A stretch of 64,000 nt of DNA from Marinobacterium jannaschii DSM 6295 (GCF_000620085.1 NZ_JHVJ01000003.1:186001-250000); one strand, 5' to 3'. Positions 9,426 to 18,495 are shown, numbered from the stretch's first letter. The notes: generated by a model from the letters alone, not told the origin. A program made the numbers and translations.

Positions 9426-10249
9426 TGACTGCAGTAACTGAAACGCCAAACGAAGCGGTAAACGCACTGACTGATGAACAGATCGCAGTGCTGGCCGAAC
9501 ATGTCGAGAACGCCGAACTGAAGGCGCAGGACATTACCAAGATCACCAACGAATATCCGCAGATGACCTGGAAGGATGCCTACGATATCCAGTGGGCTAT
9601 CCGGGCGCGTAAAGAAGCCCGCGGCAATAAGATTGTCGGCATGAAAATGGGCCTGACCTCCTGGGCCAAGATGGCCCAGATGGGGGTCGAAACCCCGTGC
9701 TATGGTTTCCTGGCTGACTACTTCTCAGTGCCGGATGGTGGCGAGGTGCGTACCGATGAACTGATTCATCCGAAGATCGAGGCGGAGATCGCCTTTGTCA
9801 CCAACAAGCCGCTGAAAGGCCCGGGCGTGCATATCGGTGATGTGCTGAATGCCACCGAGTTTGTGATTCCGGCGGTGGAGGTGATCGATTCCCGCTACGA
9901 AAACTTCCGCTTCGACCTGAAAAGCGTGGTGGCGGATAACTCTTCCTCAACCCGCTTTATCACCGGCGGCATGATGGCGGATGTAAAAGACCTCGACCTG
10001 AAAACCCTCGGTGTGGTGATGGAGATTAACGGTGAAGTGGTGGAGGTTGGTGCCGGTGCTGCCGTACTGGGCCATCCGGCCGCATCGGTGGCGATGCTGG
10101 CCAATATGATGGGGGAGCGGGGCGAAGAACTGCCCGCCGGCACCTTCGTGATGACCGGCGGCATTACCGCGGCCGTGACCGTCAATAAAGGTGACTCTAT
10201 CTGCGTGCGCTACCAGGGCCTTGGCTCGGTGTCGGCGCGGTTCGTTTAA
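9425..10249 (+). CDS. dmpH: 4-Oxalocrotonate decarboxylase
   Basis: This 274-residue enzyme is a paralogue of dmpE and decarboxylates 4-oxalocrotonate to 2-oxopent-4-enoate. It has the family pattern Lys-Met-Gly-Leu-Thr-Ser near residue 75, Glu-Ala-Glu-Ile-Ala-Phe near residue 119 and Glu-Val-Ile-Asp-Ser-Arg near residue 153. It is a little longer than most homologues because of an N-terminal extension of about ten residues. It is coupled to dmpG by a one-base stop/start overlap. Confidence 0.93.
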   Translation: MTAVTETPNEAVNALTDEQIAVLAEHVENAELKAQDITKITNEYPQMTWKDAYDIQWAIRARKEARGNKIVGMKMGLTSWAKMAQMGVETPCYGFLADYFSVPDGGEVRTDELIHPKIEAEIAFVTNKPLKGPGVHIGDVLNATEFVIPAVEVIDSRYENFRFDLKSVVADNSSSTRFITGGMMADVKDLDLKTLGVVMEINGEVVEVGAGAAVLGHPAASVAMLANMMGERGEELPAGTFVMTGGITAAVTVNKGDSICVRYQGLGSVSARFV

Positions 10250-10354
10250 ACCCGGTATCCGGGCGACCCTGTCTGTGGCGATGGCAGCAGAGACAGGCTG
10301 CCGTGGCCTATGGTGGCCCGGATCAATGGCTCATGACGGGCCGGGAGATTATGT

Positions 10355-10546
10355 ATGCCTATTGCACAGATCAATATCATAGAAGGCCGCAGCGACGAGC
10401 AGAAGGAGGCGCTGATCAGGGAGATCACCGAGGCGATCGTGCGTGCCATAGACGCCCCGCCACAGGCCGTGCGGGTGATCATTAACGAGATGCCGAAACA
10501 GCATTTCGGTATCGGCGGCGAATCGGCCAAAGCGCTGGGACGCTGA
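10355..10546 (+). CDS. dmpI: 4-Oxalocrotonate tautomerase
   Basis: This 63-residue protein interconverts 2-hydroxymuconate and 4-oxalocrotonate. The catalytic Pro1 follows the initiator Met. Arg11 (Glu-Gly-Arg) and the Phe in His-Phe-Gly-Ile-Gly-Gly match the 4-OT active site. It is the last gene of the operon, 105 bases after dmpH and ahead of a clear terminator. Confidence 0.95.
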   Translation: MPIAQINIIEGRSDEQKEALIREITEAIVRAIDAPPQAVRVIINEMPKQHFGIGGESAKALGR

Positions 10547-10576
10547 TCCTGCCATTGCGGCCAATCCCGCTATTCT

Positions 10577-10600
10577 AAAAGCCCGCTATGCGGGCTTTTT
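10577..10600 (+). terminator. Rho-independent terminator of the phenol operon
   Basis: AAAAGCCCGC, a three-base loop and GCGGGCTTTTT form a stem with a T-tract, 30 bases after dmpI. Confidence 0.9.
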
Positions 10601-10727
10601 GCTGTCTGCTTATCCTTTCCTCTGAATTGCATCGCTCCAATCCGGTGACCAATTTAGAAACGAGGGCTATGCTATTGCCTGTCCCGGTGTCGGGTCTGCT
10701 CTGACCCACTCTTAACAGGATTTTTCT

Positions 10728-11087
10728 ATGGTTATTGATTCAAGGTTTGTGATTGCCGTACAGGACTTGCAGCGCTCCGCTGATTACTATCGGACGGTGC
10801 TGGGGTTCGAAATCAAGGAGATCGGTGATGATGGCTGGCGTGCCTTTGTCAGCGGTAAGGTCTGCATTATGGCGGGAGAGTGTGCGGATGCTATGTCAGC
10901 CAGCCAGCTCGGGGATCACTCCTACTTTGCTTATCTGGTGCTGGATCAGATCGAAGACTATTTTACCCAGGTGCAGGCGGCTGGCGCAGAGATTATCAAG
11001 CCATTACGTGATGAACCCTGGGGGATGCGGGAGTTTGCGGTCAGGACGGTCGACGGACACCGGATGATGTTCGGTCAGGAACTGTAA
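10728..11087 (+). CDS. Glyoxalase/VOC-family protein
   Basis: This 119-residue single-domain vicinal-oxygen-chelate protein has one beta-alpha-beta-beta-beta pair: Phe-Val-Ile-Ala-Val-Gln-Asp-Leu at the start and Asp-Gly-His-Arg-Met-Met-Phe-Gly-Gln near the end. Proteins of this size are often antibiotic-binding or lyase-like, and the substrate cannot be read from the sequence. It has its own upstream gap of about 130 bases after the operon terminator, so it is probably a separate transcript. Confidence 0.75.
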   Translation: MVIDSRFVIAVQDLQRSADYYRTVLGFEIKEIGDDGWRAFVSGKVCIMAGECADAMSASQLGDHSYFAYLVLDQIEDYFTQVQAAGAEIIKPLRDEPWGMREFAVRTVDGHRMMFGQEL

Positions 11088-11132
11088 CGGCTTATCTTAA
11101 TGCAGTGGCACAGTTAATCGGGTCGCTGGGCT

Positions 11133-11168
11133 ACTGGCGCATCCGGTTTAGGAGACGGATAGGCCAGT
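11133..11168. terminator. Possible bidirectional hairpin between convergent genes
   Basis: ACTGGC (11133-11138) and ATCCG (11141-11145) pair with CGGAT (11156-11160) and GCCAGT (11163-11168), with a small internal mismatch. It lies between the VOC gene and the convergent GST gene. There is no good T-tract. Confidence 0.35.
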
Positions 11169-11195
11169 GGCCGGGTGTGGATTCTAAACGATTGA

Positions 11196-11990
11196 TTAGA
11201 TTGACAGGAGGTGGGTCTGGATCTTCGCCCAGGCGGCTTTACCCCTCTCCAGCAGGTCGGCGGACACTTCGGCTGAGAAATCAGCGCTGACCGCGTTTCG
11301 GTAGGAGTCGCGCTCGCTGCAGCGTTGGTACCAGGCGCTGACGCGGGGGCAGTCGGCGTAGATGGCTTGCCAGCCAAACTGGACGAGGGTTTGGAAGTAG
11401 GGTGCCAGTGAGGCATCGGCCAGACTGAAACTGTCGCCGACAATCCAGCGATGCTCGCCCAGAGCCTGTTCCATATCCAGCAAGGTGTTGCGATAAACCC
11501 GAACGGCATCCGCCACATCGGGGGCATCAAGACCCAGCTCCACCAGGCGCTTCTGCCGTTCCCGGCGCGGCTTTTCCGGAATTTTGTCCAGCAACGCCTG
11601 TCGCTCCGCCTCGCTTTTCTCCATCAGACCCGGCCGCATCACTAAAGGCCACTGCAGGGCACCGCAGGAGGGATGTAGCTTGTTATCGACATGCTTCATC
11701 CAGAAGCGCATCCGGGCGATCGCATAGGGGTCTTCCGGCTTCAGGCGGTGTTGCGGGTATCGGTCGTCCAGGTACTCACAGATAATACTGGATTCGATCA
11801 CGGCCAGTCCCTGATCGACCAGTGTCGGTACCACGCCGAGGGGATTCAGTTTCAGGTATTCAGGGCGAAGGTTTTCTTTCTTCGGCAACTCTACATGGTG
11901 TTTCTTCCATTCCAGTCCTTTCTCGGCCAGCACAATACGGACTTTCTGGGCACAGGGGGACATCGGGTGGGTATATAGCTCCAGCATCAC
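11196..11990 (-). CDS. Glutathione S-transferase family protein
   Basis: This 264-residue cytosolic GST has an N-terminal thioredoxin-like domain (Leu-Tyr-Thr-His-Pro-Met-Ser-Pro-Cys-Ala-Gln-Lys-Val-Arg). The glutathione-binding Val-Val-Pro-Thr-Leu and Glu-Ser-Ser-Ile-Ile-Cys-Glu-Tyr-Leu segments sit near residues 53-75. An all-helical C-terminal domain follows. The start is Met-Met, so either codon could be used. It is transcribed away from a LysR gene, which probably controls it. The substrate is unknown. Related enzymes act in dehalogenation, isomerisation or aromatic ether cleavage. Confidence 0.85.
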   Translation of the reverse strand: MMLELYTHPMSPCAQKVRIVLAEKGLEWKKHHVELPKKENLRPEYLKLNPLGVVPTLVDQGLAVIESSIICEYLDDRYPQHRLKPEDPYAIARMRFWMKHVDNKLHPSCGALQWPLVMRPGLMEKSEAERQALLDKIPEKPRRERQKRLVELGLDAPDVADAVRVYRNTLLDMEQALGEHRWIVGDSFSLADASLAPYFQTLVQFGWQAIYADCPRVSAWYQRCSERDSYRNAVSADFSAEVSADLLERGKAAWAKIQTHLLSI

Positions 11991-12087
11991 AACACCTCTT
12001 TTGGCTCAATCGCTGATCACTCATTCGGTGTCTAACAGCCTAATGGCTGTGCTATTTTGAGATAAATATCAAAGCTGTCATAAGATC

Positions 12088-12104
12088 TGTGAATCTGATT
12101 CACA
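12088..12104. promoter_or_regulatory. LysR-type operator candidate (7-3-7 palindrome)
   Basis: TGTGAAT-CTG-ATTCACA is a perfect 7-bp inverted repeat containing the T-N11-A pattern of LysR boxes. It lies 14 bases before the LysR start and about 98 bases from the divergent GST start. It probably serves both autoregulation and GST control. Confidence 0.6.
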
Positions 12105-12117
12105 ACTGATTGGGGTA

Positions 12118-13023
12118 ATGGCGTTGGATAAGTGGACCGAGATGCAGGTGTTTATAGAAGCAGCAAAGTGTCAGGGCTTCTCGGCGGCGGGGCGGCAGTT
12201 GGATCTCTCCCCCTCGGCTGTCAGTAAACTGGTATCACGGCTGGAAAGCCGCCTGGCGGTGCGTCTGTTTAACCGCACCACCCGCACCCTGAGCCTGACC
12301 GAGGCCGGGCGAGTGTTTTATAACCGCTGTGTCATTATTCTGGCCGATCTGGAGGATGCTGAAGCCTGCCTGACCGATTTTGGCCAGGTGCCTCAGGGAC
12401 TGTTACGGATTAACAGTACGCCGGGCTTTGCCAAGCACCAGCTTATGCCCCGGATGCCAGAGTTTCAGGCTCGCTACCCGCAGCTGGAGATCGACTATCA
12501 GCTGACAGGTCAGGCGGTGGATCTGATCGCTGAGGGTGTTGATCTGGCGATACGGCTGGGGCCGTTGCAAGACACCAGCCTGGTGGCACGCAAGCTGGGG
12601 GAGAGTCAGCGGCTGGTGTGCGCCAGTCCCGCCTATCTTGAACAGCATGGTATACCGCAGACCCCGGCTGAGCTGGCGCAGCACAACTGTCTGCGGCTCT
12701 CGACCAGTGAGCGTTTCAACCAATGGCAGTTTACAGGAAGCAATGGGCCCGAGCAGGTTGACGCGACGGGTAGTTTTATCTCCGATAATGTCGATGCCCT
12801 GCATCAGTTTGCCCTGATCGGCGGCGGTATTGCGCGCTTGTCAGGCTTTATGATCGGACGGGACATTGAGGCGGGGCGGCTGGTAGCCCTGCTGCCTGAT
12901 TATGAGATAGCGCCGCAGCAGATCCACGCCGTCTATCCGCACCGAAAGCATCTGCCAGCCAAGACCCGGGCGCTGGTCGAGTTCCTGCTGGAGGGCTTCA
13001 CCCCCATCGCGCCCTGGCGTTGA
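12118..13023 (+). CDS. LysR-family transcriptional regulator
   Basis: This 301-residue protein has an N-terminal winged helix (about residues 8-65, with Phe-Ser-Ala-Ala-Gly-Arg-Gln-Leu-Asp-Leu-Ser-Pro-Ser-Ala-Val-Ser). A periplasmic-binding-like effector domain follows. It belongs to the large group that includes DsdC/AaeR-like regulators with the TRTLSLTEAG segment. It is divergent from the GST gene, its likely target. A palindrome stands just before its start. Confidence 0.85.
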   Translation: MALDKWTEMQVFIEAAKCQGFSAAGRQLDLSPSAVSKLVSRLESRLAVRLFNRTTRTLSLTEAGRVFYNRCVIILADLEDAEACLTDFGQVPQGLLRINSTPGFAKHQLMPRMPEFQARYPQLEIDYQLTGQAVDLIAEGVDLAIRLGPLQDTSLVARKLGESQRLVCASPAYLEQHGIPQTPAELAQHNCLRLSTSERFNQWQFTGSNGPEQVDATGSFISDNVDALHQFALIGGGIARLSGFMIGRDIEAGRLVALLPDYEIAPQQIHAVYPHRKHLPAKTRALVEFLLEGFTPIAPWR

Positions 13024-13062
13024 TGACTGGCGCTCAGCCTGAAGCTCACAGCGGTGCTTAAT

Positions 13063-13125
13063 CGTTTAATGATTTGCTGAATCTTCTCATTCATCGCTTG
13101 ATGATTTGATGATCTTTTCATTCAG
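13063..13125. repeat. Imperfect tandem repeat, 32 + 31 bp, upstream of the sigma-54 promoter
   Basis: Unit 1 (13063-13094) and unit 2 (13095-13125) share the frame CG-TT-ATGATTTG...ATCTT-TCATTCA with few differences. They lie about 155-220 bases before the predicted transcription start. That is the usual place for upstream activator sites of a sigma-54 enhancer-binding protein. The repeat is visible; the binding role is inferred. Confidence 0.55.
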
Positions 13126-13254
13126 GTACCTCCCGTTGCGGCCTCCAGTGTTTCGACTCAGGCTGCATGATGTTTCACGAAGTAAATAAATAACTCTATA
13201 CGTTTCAATGGCTTGGATTCGCAACGTCAATCGAATTTAGGCCAGTCTTCGTTC

Positions 13255-13270
13255 TGGCACAGGCGTTGCT
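13255..13270 (+). promoter_or_regulatory. Sigma-54 (RpoN) -24/-12 promoter
   Basis: TGGCAC-AGGCG-TTGCT preceded by C matches the full consensus YTGGCACRNNNNTTGCW with correct spacing. The predicted start of transcription is near 13281, about 45 bases before the lipoprotein gene. I found no other site of this quality in the intergenic regions of the window. Confidence 0.8.
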
Positions 13271-13314
13271 CTAACTGACTGACACGGTGTTTACACCGAA
13301 ATTCAGACAGTTAG
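13271..13314 (+). promoter_or_regulatory. Long inverted repeat spanning the transcription start and 5' leader
   Basis: CTAACTG (13271-13277) pairs with CAGTTAG (13308-13314), CTGA with TCAG, and CGGTGT (13285-13290) with ACACCG (13293-13298). It begins at the base after the sigma-54 -12 element and ends 12 bases before the ATG of the next gene. It could be an operator or, in RNA, a hairpin near the ribosome site. Confidence 0.55.
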
Positions 13315-13326
13315 TGAAGTAGAGCG

Positions 13327-14343
13327 ATGACGTCAATAAATACAACAAAGCGCATCAGAACCGGATCTGCCCCAAGGGTGCAGAGAGCGGTTTCATATCC
13401 CCAGCGTCTGGCGCGTTCGCTGGTGACAGCGGCGGTGCTGGTCGCGCTGTCCGGTTGTGAAGCGCCGCTGAATCTTGAAGGTGTGGCGCAGGAGCAGGCC
13501 AAGCCGGTACGGCGTACCGACCAGTTTCAGGCGCTGGCATCCAATGACAATACTCTGGTGGCGGTTGGCACTGATGGTCTGGTGCTGCGCCGTGACCGGT
13601 CGGCGAGTACCTGGCAGCGCCAGCAGGTGGTGGGCAGTCCCGGTTTTATCGATGTAGCCAGCTGTACCGATCAGAGCTTCGCCGCACTGAGCCTGGAAAG
13701 CGAGGTCTGGCTGAGCCGTGATCAGGGGCAGAACTGGCAGCGCACCGCCTTCGATAGCGAAGAGAATATGCTGGCGCTGGCCTGCGCCCCCGATAACAGC
13801 CTCTGGGCGGTGGGCAGTTTTTCCACCATCGCCAGCAGCCGGGATGGCGGCCAGAGCTGGAACGCACAGTCGCTGAATGAGGATGCAGTGCTGACGGATA
13901 TCCAGTTCCTGTCAAAGGATGCAGCGCTGGTGACCGGCGAATTCGGCACCCTGGCGATCAGTCAGGATAGCGGGCATAGCTGGGAAGTTGCCGAGTATAT
14001 CCCCGATGAGTTTTACCCCCAGGGCGGCTACTTTCGCGATAGGCACAATGGCTGGGTGGCGGGCCTCAACGGCACCATCCTGCATACCGCTGATGGTGGC
14101 CGCAGCTGGCAGAGTCAGCCGACCGGCACCGAATCCCCCCTCTATGGTTTTCACGCCAGTGGCCAGCGGCTGTTTGCCTTTGGTGATCACGGCACCCTGC
14201 TGGAGCTGAATGGCCAACGGTGGGCTGCACTGGATGCGCCGAAAATCCCCGTTTATCTGCGTGATGCCGAAAGTCTCGGTGACAACCAGTTGCTGGTTGC
14301 CGGTGGCTGGGGTGCGTTGTTCACCGTCGATCTGAATCAATAA
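13327..14343 (+). CDS. YCF48-like beta-propeller lipoprotein
   Basis: This 338-residue protein has an unusually long basic N-terminus followed by a hydrophobic stretch and a lipobox Leu-Ser-Gly-Cys with C44, so it is probably an exported lipoprotein. The rest holds repeated sialidase/BNR-type blades (Ser-x-Asp-x-Gly-x-x-Trp near residues 135, 177, 218 and 258), as in Ycf48/HCF136-like proteins. In many Proteobacteria this family is encoded next to an RND permease and DUF1302/DUF1329 genes, as here. Its job in that context is not established. The gap to the RND gene is 13 bases. Confidence 0.8.
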   Translation: MTSINTTKRIRTGSAPRVQRAVSYPQRLARSLVTAAVLVALSGCEAPLNLEGVAQEQAKPVRRTDQFQALASNDNTLVAVGTDGLVLRRDRSASTWQRQQVVGSPGFIDVASCTDQSFAALSLESEVWLSRDQGQNWQRTAFDSEENMLALACAPDNSLWAVGSFSTIASSRDGGQSWNAQSLNEDAVLTDIQFLSKDAALVTGEFGTLAISQDSGHSWEVAEYIPDEFYPQGGYFRDRHNGWVAGLNGTILHTADGGRSWQSQPTGTESPLYGFHASGQRLFAFGDHGTLLELNGQRWAALDAPKIPVYLRDAESLGDNQLLVAGGWGALFTVDLNQ

Positions 14344-14356
14344 GAGGCCGCCCGCT

Positions 14357-16786
14357 ATGGATAAACGTTCTCCGCAGGCTCATAAGGCCACTCACTTTCT
14401 ACACAATCTGGATGTCGCGGTGTTTAACCATCCGCGCAGCATCCTGACCCTGATTCTGGCAATCACGCTATTTTTCGCCGCACAGATTCCCGGCGTCAAG
14501 ATGTACTCAGACTTTGCTGATCTGGTGCCCCAGAGCCACACCTATATCCAGCTGCACAATGAGATTAAGGCCTCCTTCGGCGGTGCCAATGTGGTGATCG
14601 TCGGGGTTGAGGTGGAAGAGGGTGACATCTTCAGCAATGACACCCTGGCGCGGATTCACCGCATTACTCAGAAGGTGGATAGCCTGCCGGGTGTTAACCA
14701 CAGTCTGGTGTCCAGCCTGACCCACCGCAACTCGCGTAAGGTGTGGATGACGCCGGAAGGTAACGTCAACTCCGAGGCCTATTACGATCCCCAGGGCGAG
14801 GCACTGGACAGTGCCGGATTGCAGGAGATGAAGGCCAGCGTGGCCGCCGATCCGCGCATCTATGGCCCGCTGGTCAGTCCGGATATGCGGATGGCGCTGG
14901 TCAAGGCGCAGCTGAATGAGGGGCAGCTGGACTATGCGGCAACCTTTAACCAGATTCAGCAGTTACGTCAGGAGGAAGGAGCAGCCGGTATCCGTATCCA
15001 CGCCACCGGGCAGCCGATGCTGGTGGGCTGGGCCTACCAGTATCTGGACCAGATCATCGAGATATTCCTGTTTACGGCGCTGATTATGCTGGCGCTGCTG
15101 ATGTTCTATTTCCGCAAGGCCTATGGCGTGTTGATCCCGCTGGCGGCGGTGATTGTCAGCTCGATCTGGGGCATCGGTATCATCTCCCTGTTTGGCTATA
15201 ACCTTGATCCGCTGGGACTGGTGATTCCGTTCCTGATATCGGCCCGGGCGATGTCCCACGGTATCCAGATCGTCGAACGCTACTATCTGGAGCTGAACCA
15301 GAACCCGGATCATAAACGCGCCGCGCGTCAGACCTTCGATAACCTGTTCCGTCCCGGAAGTCTGGGAGTGGTGTCGGATGCGATCGGTCTGTTGCTGATC
15401 GCCATCGGCTCGATCCCCCTCAATACCAAGCTGGCGCACTATGCCTCGTTGTGGGCGCTGTGCATCATTATCACGGTGTTGCTGGCGGTACCGTTACTGC
15501 TGTCGATACTGCCGAAACCGAAAAATACCGAGGTGCGGCACAATATCTTCCGTAATGTCGGCTACTTCTGTGCCGAGCTGATCTCCAGTGAGCGGGCAGC
15601 GAAGAAGGCGCTGATGATCGCCGCGGTGATGCTGGTGGCGGGCTGGTATTTCTCCTCCAAGGTGGTGATCGGTGAGTCCGAGCCGGGCAGCCCGATCCTC
15701 TATCAGAGTCATGATTACAACCTCTCCTCGAAAGCGGTGAATGACAGCTTCCCCGGTTCTGAAGAGCTGTATATCGTCGCCGAGACCACGGAGAAGGGCG
15801 GTATCAAGCGGCCAGAGGTGCTGGCGGCGCTGGCGGAGTTTGAGAAGCATATGCTGCTCGATCCGGAAGTGGGTGGGGCTAAGGGGATTCCGGATCTGGT
15901 AAAACAGGTCAATCGTCTGCTGCACAACGATGATCCGCGCTGGGCGCAGATTCCGGATGACCCGCAGTATGTCGGTGGCCTGATGTTTACCTACATGATG
16001 TCCAGTCCGATTCCCGGTGCACTGAATGAGTTTGTCGATACCGACGAGCGGGTGGCCAACCTGGTGTTCTACTACAAGGACCATCAGGGCGAGACGATCC
16101 GCCGCGCGATCCATACCGCCAAACAATGGATCGAAGCCAATGAGGGCAAGGTCGAGGGGCTGAGCATCCGCCTGGCGGGCGGCACCATCGGCGTTACCGC
16201 GGCGATGAATGAGGCCGCCTATGAGACCAACCTCTGGGTGCTGCCGCTGGTATTCGGCCTGATCTTCCTGTTCGTGATGTTCTTCTACCAGTCGCTGGCG
16301 GCCGGCACCATGATGTTTATGGCGATGCTGTTCGCCACCACCCTGACCTACGCCTATATGGGCATCACTCAGATGGGAATCAACATCAACACGGTGCCGA
16401 TTATCGCTGTGGGGGTCGGTGTGGGGATCGATTACTCCATCTACATGATGGACCGGATACGCGCAGAGATGGTGGCGCAGCAGGATCTGGCGGGCGCAGT
16501 GAAGCGCGCCATCAGTACCACGGGACTGGCGGTCAGTTTCACCGCCATTACGCTGATTGCCGGCATCGTGATGTGGGTGCTGTTGTCCGATCTGCGCTTT
16601 CAGGCCGATGCGGCCCTGCTGCTGATCGTGATGGTGGTGCTTAACGGTGCGGCTGCCATGTTGCTGGTGCCTGGCTGGGTGCTGGTCTTCAAACCCGATT
16701 TTATATGTAAGGCCTATGCGGACGCAGATGGGGTGATCCATACGGAGCGTGCTGCAGGGGTGTCTGTGGTTGACATAAAAGCCTGA
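14357..16786 (+). CDS. RND/MMPL-family transporter
   Basis: This 809-residue inner-membrane protein has the duplicated layout of the small RND (HpnN/MMPL-like) group: one membrane segment, a periplasmic loop (about residues 55-240), five membrane segments, a second loop and a second membrane block. The proton-relay-like region Val-Gly-Val-Gly-Ile-Asp-Tyr-Ser-Ile-Tyr-Met lies in the second block. Members export or move lipids and other hydrophobic compounds. It is flanked by a propeller lipoprotein and by the DUF1302 gene, with short gaps, so they form one operon. Confidence 0.85.
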   Translation: MDKRSPQAHKATHFLHNLDVAVFNHPRSILTLILAITLFFAAQIPGVKMYSDFADLVPQSHTYIQLHNEIKASFGGANVVIVGVEVEEGDIFSNDTLARIHRITQKVDSLPGVNHSLVSSLTHRNSRKVWMTPEGNVNSEAYYDPQGEALDSAGLQEMKASVAADPRIYGPLVSPDMRMALVKAQLNEGQLDYAATFNQIQQLRQEEGAAGIRIHATGQPMLVGWAYQYLDQIIEIFLFTALIMLALLMFYFRKAYGVLIPLAAVIVSSIWGIGIISLFGYNLDPLGLVIPFLISARAMSHGIQIVERYYLELNQNPDHKRAARQTFDNLFRPGSLGVVSDAIGLLLIAIGSIPLNTKLAHYASLWALCIIITVLLAVPLLLSILPKPKNTEVRHNIFRNVGYFCAELISSERAAKKALMIAAVMLVAGWYFSSKVVIGESEPGSPILYQSHDYNLSSKAVNDSFPGSEELYIVAETTEKGGIKRPEVLAALAEFEKHMLLDPEVGGAKGIPDLVKQVNRLLHNDDPRWAQIPDDPQYVGGLMFTYMMSSPIPGALNEFVDTDERVANLVFYYKDHQGETIRRAIHTAKQWIEANEGKVEGLSIRLAGGTIGVTAAMNEAAYETNLWVLPLVFGLIFLFVMFFYQSLAAGTMMFMAMLFATTLTYAYMGITQMGININTVPIIAVGVGVGIDYSIYMMDRIRAEMVAQQDLAGAVKRAISTTGLAVSFTAITLIAGIVMWVLLSDLRFQADAALLLIVMVVLNGAAAMLLVPGWVLVFKPDFICKAYADADGVIHTERAAGVSVVDIKA

Positions 16787-16800
16787 GGGGTTAATCAGTA

Positions 16801-18471
16801 ATGACAAAAATAACAACAAACAGAAAATCACTGGTACTAGGCGGGGCAGTGGCCCTGGCGATGGTGCAGGGGGGGACGGCAACGGCGGCGGATGCTGATT
16901 GGTCCGGCTTTGTTGAGAATGCCACCTATTACCGAGAAAGCGTGGGACTGTCTAAGTTCCGGAATACCGCCCAGGCGGAGTTTGTAAAACCGCTGGAGAA
17001 TCGGGGGAGCTGGAGCAATATCACCCTGAACGGGGTATTCCGTGCCACCTATGACGGTGTCTACGACCTGAATGACGACGAGTTTGGCGAAGATGCCCGC
17101 GAGCCCTTTCTGGGCTCTAACTGGCATCCCCAGGGCGACGCCACCGGCGGGCCTTTCCTGACCTCCGGTGTGCCGCTGCCCTGTGAGAACGATCCGACAA
17201 TCTGTAACAACCTCGACGGCTACATGGATCAGGACAGCAATGATGTGCGCTTTCCCGATTTTAACGACCGCTTCGATGCGTTGCGCGAATTCTACATCGA
17301 TGCCACCAAGCAGCTGGAGAATGGCGATCAGTTCTCGGTGCGCCTCGGTAAGCAGCAGGTGGTGTGGGGCCGTACCGACCTGTTCCGGGTGCTGGATGTG
17401 ATCAATCCGGTGGATTATTCCCGCCACAATATCTATGACGAGTTGGAAGATATCCGTATCCCGCAGTGGATGGCGCAGCTGGAGTGGCGCATGGGGCCGA
17501 CCGGGGTATTTGATGACTCCAATCTGGCACTGGTATGGAATTTCGATAAGTTCCGCCCGAGTAACCTGGGTACCTGCGGCCAGGCCTATCGTATCCTGGA
17601 CGCAGGCTGTTTCTTCAGCGCGTCAATGAACCTGAACCTGCTGCCGGGCGGTGCTTTCCCGGGCGGTGTAAACCCTTACAGTTCCTCAGTGCCGATTATC
17701 CACGATGTGGAAGACCCGGACTGGAAGCTGGAAAACACCCAGCTGGGGCTGAAATGGGAAGGGGTCTACGGCGACGCCACGTTCTCCGTCAATGCCCTGC
17801 ACTACCGCCAGCAGTTGCCATCGCTGCATTTCCGACCGCTGGCACCGGGTGTACCGCTGCCGGCCACCGATGGCGTATTTGATATCCGCTTTCCGAAGGT
17901 CAACCTGATCGGTGGTTCCATCGATTATTACTCCGAAGCCACCGATGCGATCTGGCGTCTGGAGACTACCTACACCCAGGGTGAGGAGCTGCCACGGGAC
18001 ACCGACGGTCATAAAGAGACCGATATGCTGCGCTACGTGATCGGTCTTGATAAAAACCTGATCATTCCGGCACTCAATCGCAGCCGTGCCTTCCTGATCT
18101 CCGCCCAGCTGTTTGGCCAGCATATCCTCGACCACGAGCGAGATATGCCGGACTTCGAGAAAAACTGGACCGGTACCCTGCTGTTTAAGGGCTGGTGGAT
18201 GAATGACCGGCTCAGCCCGCAGCTGATCCTGGCTCATGACTTCCGTGCCAATGCGACGGCGATCGCGCCGTCCGTCGAATGGCTGGCTTCCGACAACCTG
18301 AAGCTGACCCTGGGGGCCAACTTCAAGCGCGGCGGTAAGGAGACTTTTGACTGGAGCGTTAACGGCTCCGGTACCAACGACTACGAGCCACTGGCACGTT
18401 TCAGAAACGGCCCGATCGGCGTGGCCAATGAAGAAGACGAGATTCAGCTAACCCTGCGTTACAGCTTCTGA
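16801..18471 (+). CDS. DUF1302 family protein, probable outer-membrane protein
   Basis: This 556-residue protein has a signal peptide (positively charged start, hydrophobic core, Ala-Thr-Ala-Ala cut near residue 30). Alternating aromatic strands and a terminal Arg-Tyr-Ser-Phe are typical of an outer-membrane beta-barrel ending in Phe. The family is uncharacterised but is regularly paired with DUF1329 and RND genes in hydrocarbon-, steroid- or terpene-degrading bacteria. I infer a channel or docking role for a hydrophobic compound. Confidence 0.8.
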   Translation: MTKITTNRKSLVLGGAVALAMVQGGTATAADADWSGFVENATYYRESVGLSKFRNTAQAEFVKPLENRGSWSNITLNGVFRATYDGVYDLNDDEFGEDAREPFLGSNWHPQGDATGGPFLTSGVPLPCENDPTICNNLDGYMDQDSNDVRFPDFNDRFDALREFYIDATKQLENGDQFSVRLGKQQVVWGRTDLFRVLDVINPVDYSRHNIYDELEDIRIPQWMAQLEWRMGPTGVFDDSNLALVWNFDKFRPSNLGTCGQAYRILDAGCFFSASMNLNLLPGGAFPGGVNPYSSSVPIIHDVEDPDWKLENTQLGLKWEGVYGDATFSVNALHYRQQLPSLHFRPLAPGVPLPATDGVFDIRFPKVNLIGGSIDYYSEATDAIWRLETTYTQGEELPRDTDGHKETDMLRYVIGLDKNLIIPALNRSRAFLISAQLFGQHILDHERDMPDFEKNWTGTLLFKGWWMNDRLSPQLILAHDFRANATAIAPSVEWLASDNLKLTLGANFKRGGKETFDWSVNGSGTNDYEPLARFRNGPIGVANEEDEIQLTLRYSF

Positions 18472-18495
18472 TCAGAATAATAAAAGGTGACAAAG

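Noticed and set aside
7458-9467. A 669-codon minus-strand frame over dmpF and dmpG
   Set aside because: Antisense shadow, rich in His and Gln with no domain pattern; the plus-strand genes are certain.
11107-11126. TGGCAC downstream of the VOC gene as part of a sigma-54 promoter
   Set aside because: No TTGC element at the required distance.
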